A stretch of DNA of 64,000 nt from contig NZ_JYJG01000087.1 of assembly GCF_000955955.1 (NCBI RefSeq), positions 3,389 to 67,388 of the forward strand, read 5' to 3'. A model generated the notes under the pieces. The model had not been told where the DNA came from and made no database searches. It worked only from the letters and a program-made list of their open reading frames with translations. This document shows, in pieces, positions 8,334-16,121 of the stretch. The translations under genes and the position numbers were made by a program. Source of the stretch: Lentzea aerocolonigenes. GTDB lineage: Bacteria > Actinomycetota > Actinomycetes > Mycobacteriales > Pseudonocardiaceae. Numbering within the stretch: position 1 is the first letter of the stretch; each line of letters begins with the position of its first letter.

Positions 8334-10589
8334 GTGACGGTCCTGGTCGACCTCGACGGGCTCGGTGACGCCGAGCTCGTCGACGCGGTGCGCGAACGTG
8401 GTGACACCACGGCGTTCGGTGCGCTGTGGGAGCGGCACCGCAGCGCGGCGCTCGGACTCGCCACGGTGATCACCCGCAGCAGGCACGATGCACAGGACGT
8501 GGTGTCCGAGGCGGCGGAGCGGGTGCTCAAGATCCTGCTCTCCGGCGGCGGACCGACCGGTGCGTTCCGGCCCTACCTGCTGATGTCGGTGCGCAACATC
8601 TGCACGAACCGGTACCAGCGCGCGAAGCGCGAGTCCACGCAGGACGACCTGGAACCGTTCATGGCGGCGGTGTTCCCGACCGACTCGGCCGTCGGCGGGT
8701 TCGAGCGGATGGCGGTTACGCGGGCGTTCCGCTCGTTGCCGGAACGCTGGCAGGCGGTGCTGTGGCACACCGTGGTCGAGGACGAGCCGCTGGCAAAGGT
8801 CGCCGAGGTGCTCGGCATCAAGGCCAACGCCGTCGCCGCGCTCGCCTTCCGGGCCCGCGAGGGTCTGCGGCGCGCGTACCTCGTCGAGCACCTCAAGGAA
8901 GGCGCGCCCGAGGAGTGCCGGGGCATCCGCCCGAAGCTCGCCACCTGGGTGCGCGGCGGCAGCGGCAAGGCCGAGGCGGCCGCGGTCGAACGGCACGTCG
9001 CGTCGTGCGCGGACTGCGCCCAGCTGGTCGACGAGGTGCGCGAGGTCAACGGCCAGATGCGGGCCGTGCTCCTGCCCGCGATCGTAGGTGGCGCGGCGTT
9101 GGCGGCGGCCTACCTGAAGACTTCGGCGGCGGGCAAGTGGATGCTCGCCGCCCGGATGTCGTGGACCGAGACGGCGTCTGCCGCCACGCGGCTGCCGTGG
9201 ATGCTCGGTGTGCTCGCGGTCGTCGGCACGCTCGTCGTGCTGGGCACGTATCCGGGCGAACCGCTCAGCGGGCAGGCTGACGAATACTCGCCGCCGGGCA
9301 CGGCGCAGCCGGGAGACCGCGCGCCGGGGCTGCCCGAGACCGAGCCGACCGGCGAGCACGGCGCGTCGCCGTTCGTCGTGCCGGCCGCGACCACGTTCGG
9401 CGACCTGCGTGACGGCCGGGTCGGCCACGTCGGGCAACGGCTGGTGTACAAGGGAGATCCGGCACGGCCCGCACAGTTCGACCTCGCCGCGCGGGGCGCG
9501 ACGGTGCTCGACGTCCGTGATGTCGCAGCCACCGGTGGCCGGGCCTGGCGATGCACGACCACCACTACCGGCGCGCGCTGTGTGAACGCCGGTGAGGTGC
9601 CGGGGGAGAGCACGTTCCTGCTGCGGGTGCGCGTCGATCCGGGTGCGGGCGGGGTCTCGGTCAGCGCCGTCGCGACCTCGCCGGATCAGCGGGAGGCGTC
9701 GCGCGAGACCGTGCTCGGCGTCACGGCCGCGCCGACGGCGTCGAACGTGCTGTACGCAGACATCGGACCCGGTATGTCGCACAGCGTCGGAAGCGGTGTG
9801 CTGACCTGCGATCCGGCCGACAACGGATGTGCCGCGGCGCTGGCGGTCGGCGCGGTGCCGGACGGGGCGACGCTCGCGATGGTGCACCGCCGCGAGGTCG
9901 CGGGCACCACGAACTCGAGCCAGGCCGACCTCGTGCTCGCCGACGGGGAGAAGATCGTGTGGGCAGGGCTGTTCTGGGGGGCGTCCGGAGTCGCACCGGG
10001 TGGTGCGCCGGAACGGGTGCGGTTCGCCGCGCCGGGTGACGTGCTGCGAACCTTGGCCGCCGAGCCTTCCGACGTCAGCACCGACGGCCCGGCGTTCGCG
10101 GCCTACGCCGACGTGACCGACCTGGTGCGGTCCGGCGGCCGGGTGACCGTGGCCGACGTGGCCACCGCGACCGGTCGTGGCGCCACCGCGGGATGGACGC
10201 TGCACGTGGTGACGACGAAGGCGGGCGCGCCGGTGCGGGCGATCGCGGTGGCCGACCAGTACCTGGCCGCCGCGCCGTCGGCCTCCCTGCCGCTGCGCTG
10301 GCTCGTGCCGGTGACGTCGCCGCGTGTCGCACTGACCCTGTGGGAGTCGCAGCCGGTCAGTCGCAGCGGAGGCGGATGGAGCGTCGGCGGCTGGGCGCTG
10401 TCGTGGCCGCCGGAGTTCTTGCGGGACAGGGCACCGGGAGCGCAGGTGAGGACGTTCGGCGTGGCGGTGCTCGGCTCGGAACTACCCGGTCTGTCCTCTG
10501 AGGACGGATCACTGCTCGCCTTCACCCGGCCGGGGCGGACGGGCGCGGTGGTGCATCTCGGCGCCGTTGTGCTGGAGGGCACGCCGTGA
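8334..10589 (+). CDS. ECF-like sigma factor fused to anti-sigma motif and extracellular domain
   Basis: 751 residues. Region 2 spans about 15-100 (ERHRSAALGLATVITRS, SVRNICTNRYQ) and region 4 about 130-185 (SLPERWQAVL, VLGIKANAVAALAFRARE). Near residue 221 comes H-x3-C-x2-C (HVASCADC), the zinc anti-sigma signature. Hydrophobic segments follow (about 245-262 and 285-305), then about 440 extracytoplasmic residues, including LVLADGEKIVWAGLFWGAS as in several surface proteins. The polypeptide thus looks like a membrane-tethered sigma factor with its own sensor; release would need proteolysis (inference). GTG 8334 follows GAGGAGGAGG. Region 4 closely matches the sigma factor at 20563. Confidence 0.9.
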   Translation: MTVLVDLDGLGDAELVDAVRERGDTTAFGALWERHRSAALGLATVITRSRHDAQDVVSEAAERVLKILLSGGGPTGAFRPYLLMSVRNICTNRYQRAKRESTQDDLEPFMAAVFPTDSAVGGFERMAVTRAFRSLPERWQAVLWHTVVEDEPLAKVAEVLGIKANAVAALAFRAREGLRRAYLVEHLKEGAPEECRGIRPKLATWVRGGSGKAEAAAVERHVASCADCAQLVDEVREVNGQMRAVLLPAIVGGAALAAAYLKTSAAGKWMLAARMSWTETASAATRLPWMLGVLAVVGTLVVLGTYPGEPLSGQADEYSPPGTAQPGDRAPGLPETEPTGEHGASPFVVPAATTFGDLRDGRVGHVGQRLVYKGDPARPAQFDLAARGATVLDVRDVAATGGRAWRCTTTTTGARCVNAGEVPGESTFLLRVRVDPGAGGVSVSAVATSPDQREASRETVLGVTAAPTASNVLYADIGPGMSHSVGSGVLTCDPADNGCAAALAVGAVPDGATLAMVHRREVAGTTNSSQADLVLADGEKIVWAGLFWGASGVAPGGAPERVRFAAPGDVLRTLAAEPSDVSTDGPAFAAYADVTDLVRSGGRVTVADVATATGRGATAGWTLHVVTTKAGAPVRAIAVADQYLAAAPSASLPLRWLVPVTSPRVALTLWESQPVSRSGGGWSVGGWALSWPPEFLRDRAPGAQVRTFGVAVLGSELPGLSSEDGSLLAFTRPGRTGAVVHLGAVVLEGTP

Positions 10590-10611
10590 CGTGCCGGAGG
10601 AGGACTTGTCG

Positions 10612-11284
10612 ATGGGCAACGCGGAGGCCGCGAACGTGAAGGTGCGAGTGGTGGTCGTCGACGACCACCCGATCTACCGGGACGGGCTCGCCCGCGCGCT
10701 CGGCTGGGGACACGACCTCGAGGTCGTCGCGCAGGTGCGCACCGGCCGCGAGGCACTCGACATGGCACGCGAGCACGCTCCGTGCGTGTTGCTCGTCGAC
10801 TACCACCTGCCGGACATGGACGGTGGCCAGGTCGCCGCCGCGGTGTTGCGGGACAAGCTCGACTGCCGGGTGCTGCTGATCTCCGCGGTGACCGACGGCG
10901 CGGTCGTGTACCGGGCGCTGGAACGCGGTGCCTCCGGCTACCTCAGCAAGGAGGCGGGCCGGGACGAGATCCGCGACGCGGTGCTGCGCACCTCCCGCGG
11001 TGAGACGATCCTGCCGCCCGAGCTCGCGAGCGCGGTCGCCGGTCAGATCCGGTTGCGCGCGTCGGAGAACCAGCCGGTGCGAGAACCAGCCGGTGCTGAC
11101 CGACCGGGAACGCGAGGTGCTGAAGTCGTTCGCAGCGGGGCTCAGCATCCCGCAGGTGGCGCGCAACCTCTACCTCAGCGCGAGCACGGTGAAGAGCCAG
11201 GCGTTGCGGCTCTACGAGAAGTTCGGGGTGTCGGATCGCGCGGCTGTGGTGGCGGAGGCCATGCGCCGCGGATACATCGAGTGA
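10612..11284 (+). pseudogene. NarL/LuxR response regulator split by tandem duplication
   Basis: The receiver domain is complete (VVVVDDHPIYRDGLARALGW; phospho-Asp in LLVDYHLPDMDGG; Lys in GYLSKEAG). The HTH domain is intact but in another frame (LTDREREVLKSFAAG, then LSASTVKSQALRLYEKFG, stop at 11284). Between them, 16 bases (GAGAACCAGCCGGTGC) occur twice in tandem at 11065-11096; removing one copy restores one open frame of about 218 residues reading ASENQPVLTDRERE. As it stands, translation leaves the frame and runs to a stop at 11358, giving a receiver without its DNA-binding domain. ATG 10612 follows GGAGGAGG and lies 22 bases after the sigma gene. Phase variation, decay or assembly error are all possible. 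Confidence 0.9.
11065..11096 (+). repeat. 16-bp perfect tandem duplication
   Basis: Two abutting identical copies of GAGAACCAGCCGGTGC (11065-11080 and 11081-11096) lie in the linker between the receiver and HTH of the response regulator. Sixteen is not a multiple of three, so the duplication shifts the frame. Slipped-strand loss of one copy would restore the gene. Confidence 0.95.
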
Positions 11285-11297
11285 CGTCCGGGCGAGG

Positions 11298-11597
11298 TCA
11301 CGGGTGCGTCTTGTCGTGCTGGCCGAACACGACCCACCGGACGACTGCGCAGAGGTAGTCGCCGTAGTCGTGGTCGGGGCCGCCACCGGACCGCAGCCGG
11401 TGCGCCACCGCGGCCGCGGCGGCGGTGACGACGTGGTCGGGGTTGGATCGCGGGGCGAGCTGGCCCGCGAGCCGCAGCGCCTTGGGGAAGTGCCGTGACT
11501 GCAGCTCCACCAGCGCGTGGTCGTCACCCGCGCGCGCCCGGTCGAGGAGAGCGCTCTCGGGCAGCTGATGTGCCTCGTTGTCGTCCTGTTCGTCCAC
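11298..11597 (-). CDS. Orphan sigma-70 region-2-like protein
   Basis: 99 residues resembling only region 2 of the sigma factor at 8334: compare LRSGGGPDHDYGDYLCAVVR here with LLSGGGPTGAFRPYLLMSVR there, and ELQSRHFPKALRLA with ERHRSAALGLA. There is no region 4, so it could not recognise a -35 element alone. It may be a core-RNA-polymerase-binding decoy or a remnant. GTG 11597 has GAGGG seven bases upstream; it is convergent to the broken response regulator with a 13-base gap. Function inferred from the similarity only. Confidence 0.7.
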   Translation of the reverse strand: MDEQDDNEAHQLPESALLDRARAGDDHALVELQSRHFPKALRLAGQLAPRSNPDHVVTAAAAAVAHRLRSGGGPDHDYGDYLCAVVRWVVFGQHDKTHP

Positions 11598-11657
11598 AGT
11601 GCACCCTCGGAGTGATCAAGTCGGTCGCGACATGACTAGCAGCGCCTGCTGCGCGGT

Positions 11658-11681
11658 GCTTTCAGGCATATGCCTGAAAGC
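11658..11681. promoter_or_regulatory. Perfect 24-bp palindrome, operator candidate
   Basis: GCTTTCAGGCAT followed by its exact complement forms a 24-bp palindrome in the region between the divergent sigma-fragment gene (11597) and the ABC transporter operon (11848). An AT-containing, uninterrupted dyad of this length fits an operator for a dimeric repressor of the TetR or MarR kind. No such regulator gene is adjacent. Confidence 0.6.
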
Positions 11682-11748
11682 CGCTCCGTCCTGCGTTTTC
11701 CTCACCGACAATCACCCGATCTCGCGTCGGGCCTTACGCCGCGGCACC

Positions 11749-11775
11749 CGAATCGTGATCGAGCTGGTGCGTAAG
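11749..11775 (+). promoter_or_regulatory. CGAAT-N16-CGTAAG promoter candidate
   Basis: CGAAT at 11749-11753, 16 bases, CGTAAG at 11770-11775, 72 bases before the ATG of the permease gene. It matches the pattern in front of the 3313, 6152 and 56462 starts. Confidence 0.45.
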
Positions 11776-11847
11776 GGCTGCGATGGTGTGCGGTCGGATC
11801 TGTTGCGGCACACCGCCGTGCCCACCGACGACCACCTCGGAGCCGCC

Positions 11848-12942
11848 ATGTATCTCGCGGTACGGGAGATTCGCTTCGCCCGCGGCCGGTTCGCGTTGAT
11901 GACCGGGGTGATCGCGCTGGTCGCGCTGCTGGTCGTGCTGCTGTCCGGACTGACCGCGGGCCTCTCGGAGGACAGCAGCTCGGCGATCACCGGGCTGCCC
12001 GGTGACCACGTCGTGCTGGACTCCCCGACCGCCGACGGCACCGCGCCGACGTTCGAGAGCAGCGCGGTCACCGACGACCAGGTGACCAGGTGGGCGGCGA
12101 CGAAAGGTGTGACGAGCGCGGAGCCGTTCGGAGTCGCGCAGGCGAGGCTCGTGGCGCGGGACGCGGCGAGCACAGGGGTGAGCGTTTTCGGCGTGCGGCC
12201 GGGCAGCGCCCTGCTGCCCGCAGTGGTCTCCGGCCGCGCACCGGAGGGGAACCAGGTGCTCGTCAGCGCCGGGCTCGCGGCGAAGTCACGACTGTCCACA
12301 AACGACACGATCACGATCGAAGGCGCGAGTCTCGTGGTGAGCGGGCTCGCGGAAGACCGCCACTACAGCCACACCCCGGTCGTCTGGGTCACTCTGGACA
12401 CCTGGCACGCGCTGAGCGGCAGCACGGGTGGTGGCCGCGGCAGTGTCACCGCGATCGACATCATCTCCAACGGAGCCGACATCGCGGCCGCGGACCGTCT
12501 CATCGGGACGCACACGATCGCACGCGCCGACGCGCCGACCGCGATCTCGTCCTACAAGGCGGAGAACGGTTCGCTGCGCACGATGCAGGGGTTCCTGCTG
12601 GCGATCTCGACGCTCGTGGTCGGCGCGTTCCTCGCCATCTGGACCGTGCAACGGCGCGCGGACATTGCGGTGCTCAAAGCACTCGGCGCGGCGAACAGGT
12701 ACCTCCTGGGCGATGCACTGGGACAAGCACTCGTCGTGCTCGCCGTGGGCATCGGCACCGGTGGCGCGGCCGGGTTCGGCATCGGTCTGCTGGCCCGCTC
12801 GGTGGTGCCCTTCTCCGTCACGGCGGCGACGACGTTGCTGCCCATGACCGTCATGGTCGCGCTGGGACTCGTGGGGGCGCTGCTCGCCGTGTGGCGCATC
12901 ACGTCGGTGGATCCGTTGATCGCGTTGGGAGCGTCCCGATGA
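11848..12942 (+). CDS. FtsX-like ABC transporter permease
   Basis: 364 residues. One N-terminal transmembrane helix (MTGVIALVALLVVLLSGL), an extracytoplasmic domain of about 200 residues, then three C-terminal helices (LLAISTLVVGAFLAIWTV; LVVLAVGIGTGGAAGFGIG; TVMVALGLVGALLAV). This is the MacB/FtsX-type layout, as in HrtB and DevC permeases, which mechanotransmit or export lipophilic molecules. Substrate unknown. The stop overlaps the ATPase start as ATGA. ATG 11848 is chosen as the first codon giving a normal N-terminus (MYLAVREIRFARGR). A 24-bp palindrome and a promoter-like element lie upstream. Confidence 0.88.
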   Translation: MYLAVREIRFARGRFALMTGVIALVALLVVLLSGLTAGLSEDSSSAITGLPGDHVVLDSPTADGTAPTFESSAVTDDQVTRWAATKGVTSAEPFGVAQARLVARDAASTGVSVFGVRPGSALLPAVVSGRAPEGNQVLVSAGLAAKSRLSTNDTITIEGASLVVSGLAEDRHYSHTPVVWVTLDTWHALSGSTGGGRGSVTAIDIISNGADIAAADRLIGTHTIARADAPTAISSYKAENGSLRTMQGFLLAISTLVVGAFLAIWTVQRRADIAVLKALGAANRYLLGDALGQALVVLAVGIGTGGAAGFGIGLLARSVVPFSVTAATTLLPMTVMVALGLVGALLAVWRITSVDPLIALGASR

Positions 12943-13631
12943 GCCTGTTGATGCGCGGCGTCACATTGACCTACCCGGATGGCGCGTCGCGGCTGCGCGC
13001 GCTCGACGCCGTCGATTTCACGGTCAACGGTGGTGAGTTCTCGGCGGTCGTCGGACGTTCCGGATCCGGCAAGTCGAGCCTGCTCGCCGTGGCGGGCACG
13101 CTGCTCACCCCGGACGAGGGCGGGGTGACCGTGGCAGGCACACCGGTGCACGAGCTCGACGACGCGTGCCGGACGAGGCTGCGGCGTGACCGGATCGGCA
13201 TCGTGTTCCAGCAGTCGAACCTCATCGCCGCGCTGACGGCTGCGGAACAGCTGGAGCTCGCCGGCCATCTGCGCGGCCACCCGCGCCGGGACCGCGCCCG
13301 GCGGGCACGCGAGCTGCTCGCCGCGGTGGGCCTGGACGAGGCGCAGCAGTCCCGGCGGCCGCACCAGCTCTCCGGTGGTGAACGGCAGCGGGTCAACATC
13401 GCCCGCGCGCTCGTGGCGGAACCGGCCCTGCTGCTGGTCGACGAACCGACCGCGGCGCTGGACGAGGAACGCTCGGCCCAGATCGTGGCGTTGCTCGGCG
13501 CACTGACCCGCGACCGGGGACTCGCGACGGTCATGGTCACGCACGACCTGGCGCACTTGGCCGCAGTGGACCGGGTGCACCGGATGGCGGACGGCCGACT
13601 GTCCGAAGTGGAGCAGTCGACCGTCGCGTGA
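12939..13631 (+). CDS. ABC transporter ATP-binding protein
   Basis: 230 residues with all ATPase motifs in order: Walker A GRSGSGKSS (about 40-48), Q-loop IVFQQSNL, signature LSGGERQR, Walker B LLLVDEPTAALDE and H-loop VMVTHDLAHL. It belongs to the MacB/LolD-type subfamily that pairs with FtsX-like permeases, here encoded directly upstream with a four-base overlap. The pair probably forms a dimer of each subunit at the cytoplasmic membrane. The ends of this gene and the convergent DUF4389-type gene are nine bases apart. Confidence 0.93.
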   Translation: MSLLMRGVTLTYPDGASRLRALDAVDFTVNGGEFSAVVGRSGSGKSSLLAVAGTLLTPDEGGVTVAGTPVHELDDACRTRLRRDRIGIVFQQSNLIAALTAAEQLELAGHLRGHPRRDRARRARELLAAVGLDEAQQSRRPHQLSGGERQRVNIARALVAEPALLLVDEPTAALDEERSAQIVALLGALTRDRGLATVMVTHDLAHLAAVDRVHRMADGRLSEVEQSTVA

Positions 13632-13640
13632 CGCGTGCGG

Positions 13641-14402
13641 TCAGCCCGCCGGTTGCACCTCGGGTTCCTCCGCCGCCCGGACCTCGGGGTCGTCCGCGCC
13701 CTGGTCGAGCCGGAAGGGCGGGTAGGAGTCGGTCATCAGCAACGCGTACGCGCCCACCCGGATCGCCCACCGGTGGACGCCGACCACGAAGGCGTAGAGC
13801 CCCTTGGGATAGCGGCCGGTGAACAACAGCGCGAGCGCCACGATCAGCGTCAGCAGGCCGAGGAACGTCAGGTGCAGGGACGGCTCGAAGATCCGGTCGG
13901 TGATCATCGTCGAGTTCGCACCGTACGTGACGTCCTGCACGCTCGTGCGGAACAGCGGCAGCCGGACCGAGGTGTTCGTGATGAGCGCGTCCAGCACCAG
14001 GTAGTGCGGGATGGCGAGCAGCCACCACTTCACCAGCACGAGCCCGCGGGAGAGCTGTTCCGGGTAGTGGACGTCCAACGTGGCCGGGTAGTCCGGTTCC
14101 GCGCCGAGGCTGAACGGCGGGTAGCGGTCCGTCGCCAGCGCGCCGTAGGAGTAGTAGGCCACGCGCCAGTTCCAGCGCATCACGCCGAGGGTGAAGTCGA
14201 ACAGCGCACGGGGATAGCGGCCGGTGAACAGCACGGCGAAGAACGCGATGACCGTCACGACGAGCACCGCGATGTCGAGGAAGAACAGCACCACGTAGTG
14301 CGGGATGGCGAGCAGCCACTTCACGAGCCAGAGCCAGCGGCCTGCCTCGGGGTCGGGCTGGGCCGCCACGCGCACCGGTTGTTCCTGGGAAGCGGTAACC
14401 AT
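13641..14402 (-). CDS. DUF4389-type membrane protein with two repeats
   Basis: 253 residues carrying two copies of the DUF4389 pattern. The first contains LWLVKWLLAIPHYVVLFFL, then GRYPRALFDFTLGVMRWNWR; the second contains LVKWWLLAIPHYLVLDALI, then GRYPKGLYAFVVGVHRWAIR. Each repeat has paired transmembrane helices and ends with a conserved Tyr-Pro-Pro-Phe (DRYPPF, DSYPPF). Function of the family is not known. ATG 14402 follows AAGGAG at seven bases. A CGTAAGG element lies about 67 bases upstream, partly matching the promoter pattern seen elsewhere in the window, but its -35 partner is poor. Confidence 0.85.
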   Translation of the reverse strand: MVTASQEQPVRVAAQPDPEAGRWLWLVKWLLAIPHYVVLFFLDIAVLVVTVIAFFAVLFTGRYPRALFDFTLGVMRWNWRVAYYSYGALATDRYPPFSLGAEPDYPATLDVHYPEQLSRGLVLVKWWLLAIPHYLVLDALITNTSVRLPLFRTSVQDVTYGANSTMITDRIFEPSLHLTFLGLLTLIVALALLFTGRYPKGLYAFVVGVHRWAIRVGAYALLMTDSYPPFRLDQGADDPEVRAAEEPEVQPAG

Positions 14403-14651
14403 GTCGAGCTCCTTGCCGGATCATGACGACACGAATCGGTGCCTCCACGACCACGCCGGTCGGTGCTCCTTACGCCGGAAACCCGGCCTTGCGACGGCGT
14501 TCCGCGCGGTGATCGGCGGTGGTGCCCTTCCGGCTGCCCGCACCGCACTGTCACCGCACGACCGGTGTATCGATCCTCGGTGGTGGCATGGCTTCCGGTG
14601 TGGCGTTCCAGCGAGGTCTCCCTGTGCGGTGCGTCCAGAAAGGACGGACAG

Positions 14652-15050
14652 GTGTTTCCAGATCATCGCGCGCCCGGCGGGGCGCCGCTGCTGGACGTGG
14701 CCTGGCCGGCGGAGGTGCTCCAGGGCTGCCCCGGCACCGCGATCGTGGACACCGCCGATCACCTCAACACGATGTGGCAGGCCGGTGACTTCGCGAGCGA
14801 GCACTTCGCAGTCGCGCTCGGCCGGTTGCACACCGACCTCACGATCGCCCGCGAGGAGATGGGGACCGGCACGGATCAGCTGCGGCTCGAAGTGATCGCG
14901 CGGGACGAGGCCGGTGCACCTGACGTCTTCGTGCACTACTCGGCCATCGATGGACATGGTTACCGCACGCTCGAAGAAGGCCAGGCGGTCGAGTTCGAGA
15001 TCACCGAGGGGGCGAAGGGACCGCAGGCGACGAACGTGCGCGCCCGGTGA
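14652..15050 (+). CDS. Cold-shock-domain chimera lacking RNP1
   Basis: 132 residues. The last 47 ([20 protein letters not shown], then [20 protein letters not shown]) are the second half of a cold-shock domain, including RNP2 (VFVHY). The first half (normally GTVKWFN-KGFGFI, RNP1) is missing; in its place, the sequence before IARDEAG is a non-CSD segment of about 80 residues ([19 protein letters not shown] onward). Single-strand nucleic acid binding is therefore doubtful. It may be a recombination chimera of a csp gene with another gene, still open. GTG 14652 follows AAAGGA; upstream starts would add a shadow-like leader. The gene is followed by a bidirectional terminator. Confidence 0.65.
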   Translation: MFPDHRAPGGAPLLDVAWPAEVLQGCPGTAIVDTADHLNTMWQAGDFASEHFAVALGRLHTDLTIAREEMGTGTDQLRLEVIARDEAGAPDVFVHYSAIDGHGYRTLEEGQAVEFEITEGAKGPQATNVRAR

Positions 15051-15057
15051 ACCAGCA

Positions 15058-15097
15058 CTGTCAGGGGCGCCTCGTCGCGACGAGGCGCCCCTGACAG
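15058..15097. terminator. Perfect 40-base palindromic terminator
   Basis: Bases 15058-15077 and 15078-15097 are exact reverse complements, giving a stem of up to 20 bp closed by a tight CGCG turn. It lies in the 51-base gap between the convergent cold-shock-like gene and the OleD-like gene and should stop transcription in both directions. Confidence 0.85.
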
Positions 15098-15101
15098 CCG
15101 T

Positions 15102-16121
15102 TCAGCCCAGGAACGCGTCGAGGCCGCCGTTCGCCTCCACCCACTCCCGCAGCTCGGCGAGTCCCTCCCGCCTGCCGATGACCGGTTCGTACGCGAGGTC
15201 GGCTCTGGCGGCGCTCGTGTCGTAGGTGGCGTGCCGGGTGAGCAGCGCGATCGAGTACCGCGAGAGCGGAGCAGGGCGGTCGGCGAGCACGGGCAACCGC
15301 CACACGACATCCGCTGCGCGCGCAAGCCCGCGCACCACGGGCAGTGGCACCTTCCGTCCCGGCGGTGGAACGGAGAAGACCTCGGCGGCCTCGGCCAGGA
15401 AAGCCCAGACGTCGACGTCGTCCTCGTCGGTGACGAAGTACGCCTTGCCGCCGACGTCCCTGGCCCGACCCGCTTGCACGCACGCCAACGCCGCGTTGAG
15501 GCAGTGGCACGTGGAGGCGTAGACGCGCCTGCCGCCGGAGAGGTCGGGCAACCTGCCGGCACGCATCAGGCGCAGCAGCCTCGGCAGGAACCCGTGCCGG
15601 TCGCGCGGACCCCACACCGCCCGCGGGCGCAACGCACATGTGGTGAACGTCGGCCCGTTCGCGCGGAGCACGATCCGTTCGGCCGCGGCCTTGGTGCGGC
15701 AGTACTCGCTGAGATGATGCTCGGGATACGGCTCCGCCTCGGTGATGCCGATGCCGTCCTCGTCCCGCATCACGGCGCTGGGACTGCTCATGTGCACGAA
15801 CCGGCGCACCCCCGCGGCCATCGACTGGACGAGCAGCATCCGCGTCGCATCGACGTTGACCGCGTGATGCCGGGCCGCCGAACCCACGCCGGTGGCCAGT
15901 GCCGCCACGTGGTAGACGACCTCGACGCCGGTGAGTGCCGCCCGCACGGCCTCGCGGTCGGCCAGGTCGCCGTATCGGAGGTCGACGCCCGGCAAGGCGA
16001 CGAGGTGCCGCACGTCGCTGGTCCTGCGCACGAGCGCCCGCACCTCGTCGCCCGCGGCGTGGCACGCCGCGGCCACGTGCCCGCCGACGAACCCGCTCGC
16101 TCCGGTGATGAGCACCCTCAC
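15102..16121 (-). CDS. OleD/NltD-like NAD(P)-dependent reductase
   Basis: 339 residues of the extended short-chain dehydrogenase/3-beta-HSD family: Rossmann motif VLITGASGFVGGHVAAA at the N-terminus, a Ser in VHMSSPSAV and the catalytic SEYCRTKAAAE (Tyr-x3-Lys). In ole and beta-lactone pathways this enzyme reduces the 2-alkyl-3-ketoacid to the 2-alkyl-3-hydroxyacid. It is the last gene of a four-gene operon, with its GTG at 16121 overlapping the ligase stop as GTGA. The neighbours make a role in beta-lactone or olefin formation likely; substrate chain lengths cannot be read from sequence. Confidence 0.88.
   Translation of the reverse strand: MRVLITGASGFVGGHVAAACHAAGDEVRALVRRTSDVRHLVALPGVDLRYGDLADREAVRAALTGVEVVYHVAALATGVGSAARHHAVNVDATRMLLVQSMAAGVRRFVHMSSPSAVMRDEDGIGITEAEPYPEHHLSEYCRTKAAAERIVLRANGPTFTTCALRPRAVWGPRDRHGFLPRLLRLMRAGRLPDLSGGRRVYASTCHCLNAALACVQAGRARDVGGKAYFVTDEDDVDVWAFLAEAAEVFSVPPPGRKVPLPVVRGLARAADVVWRLPVLADRPAPLSRYSIALLTRHATYDTSAARADLAYEPVIGRREGLAELREWVEANGGLDAFLG

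Noticed and set aside
5523..10205. A 1560-codon open frame on the minus strand spanning member B and the sigma gene
   Set aside because: Only its last 209 codons are the LuxR gene. The rest lies antisense to clearly coding sequence, is rich in His/Arg/Gly with no domains, and reflects GC-rich codon bias on the opposite strand.
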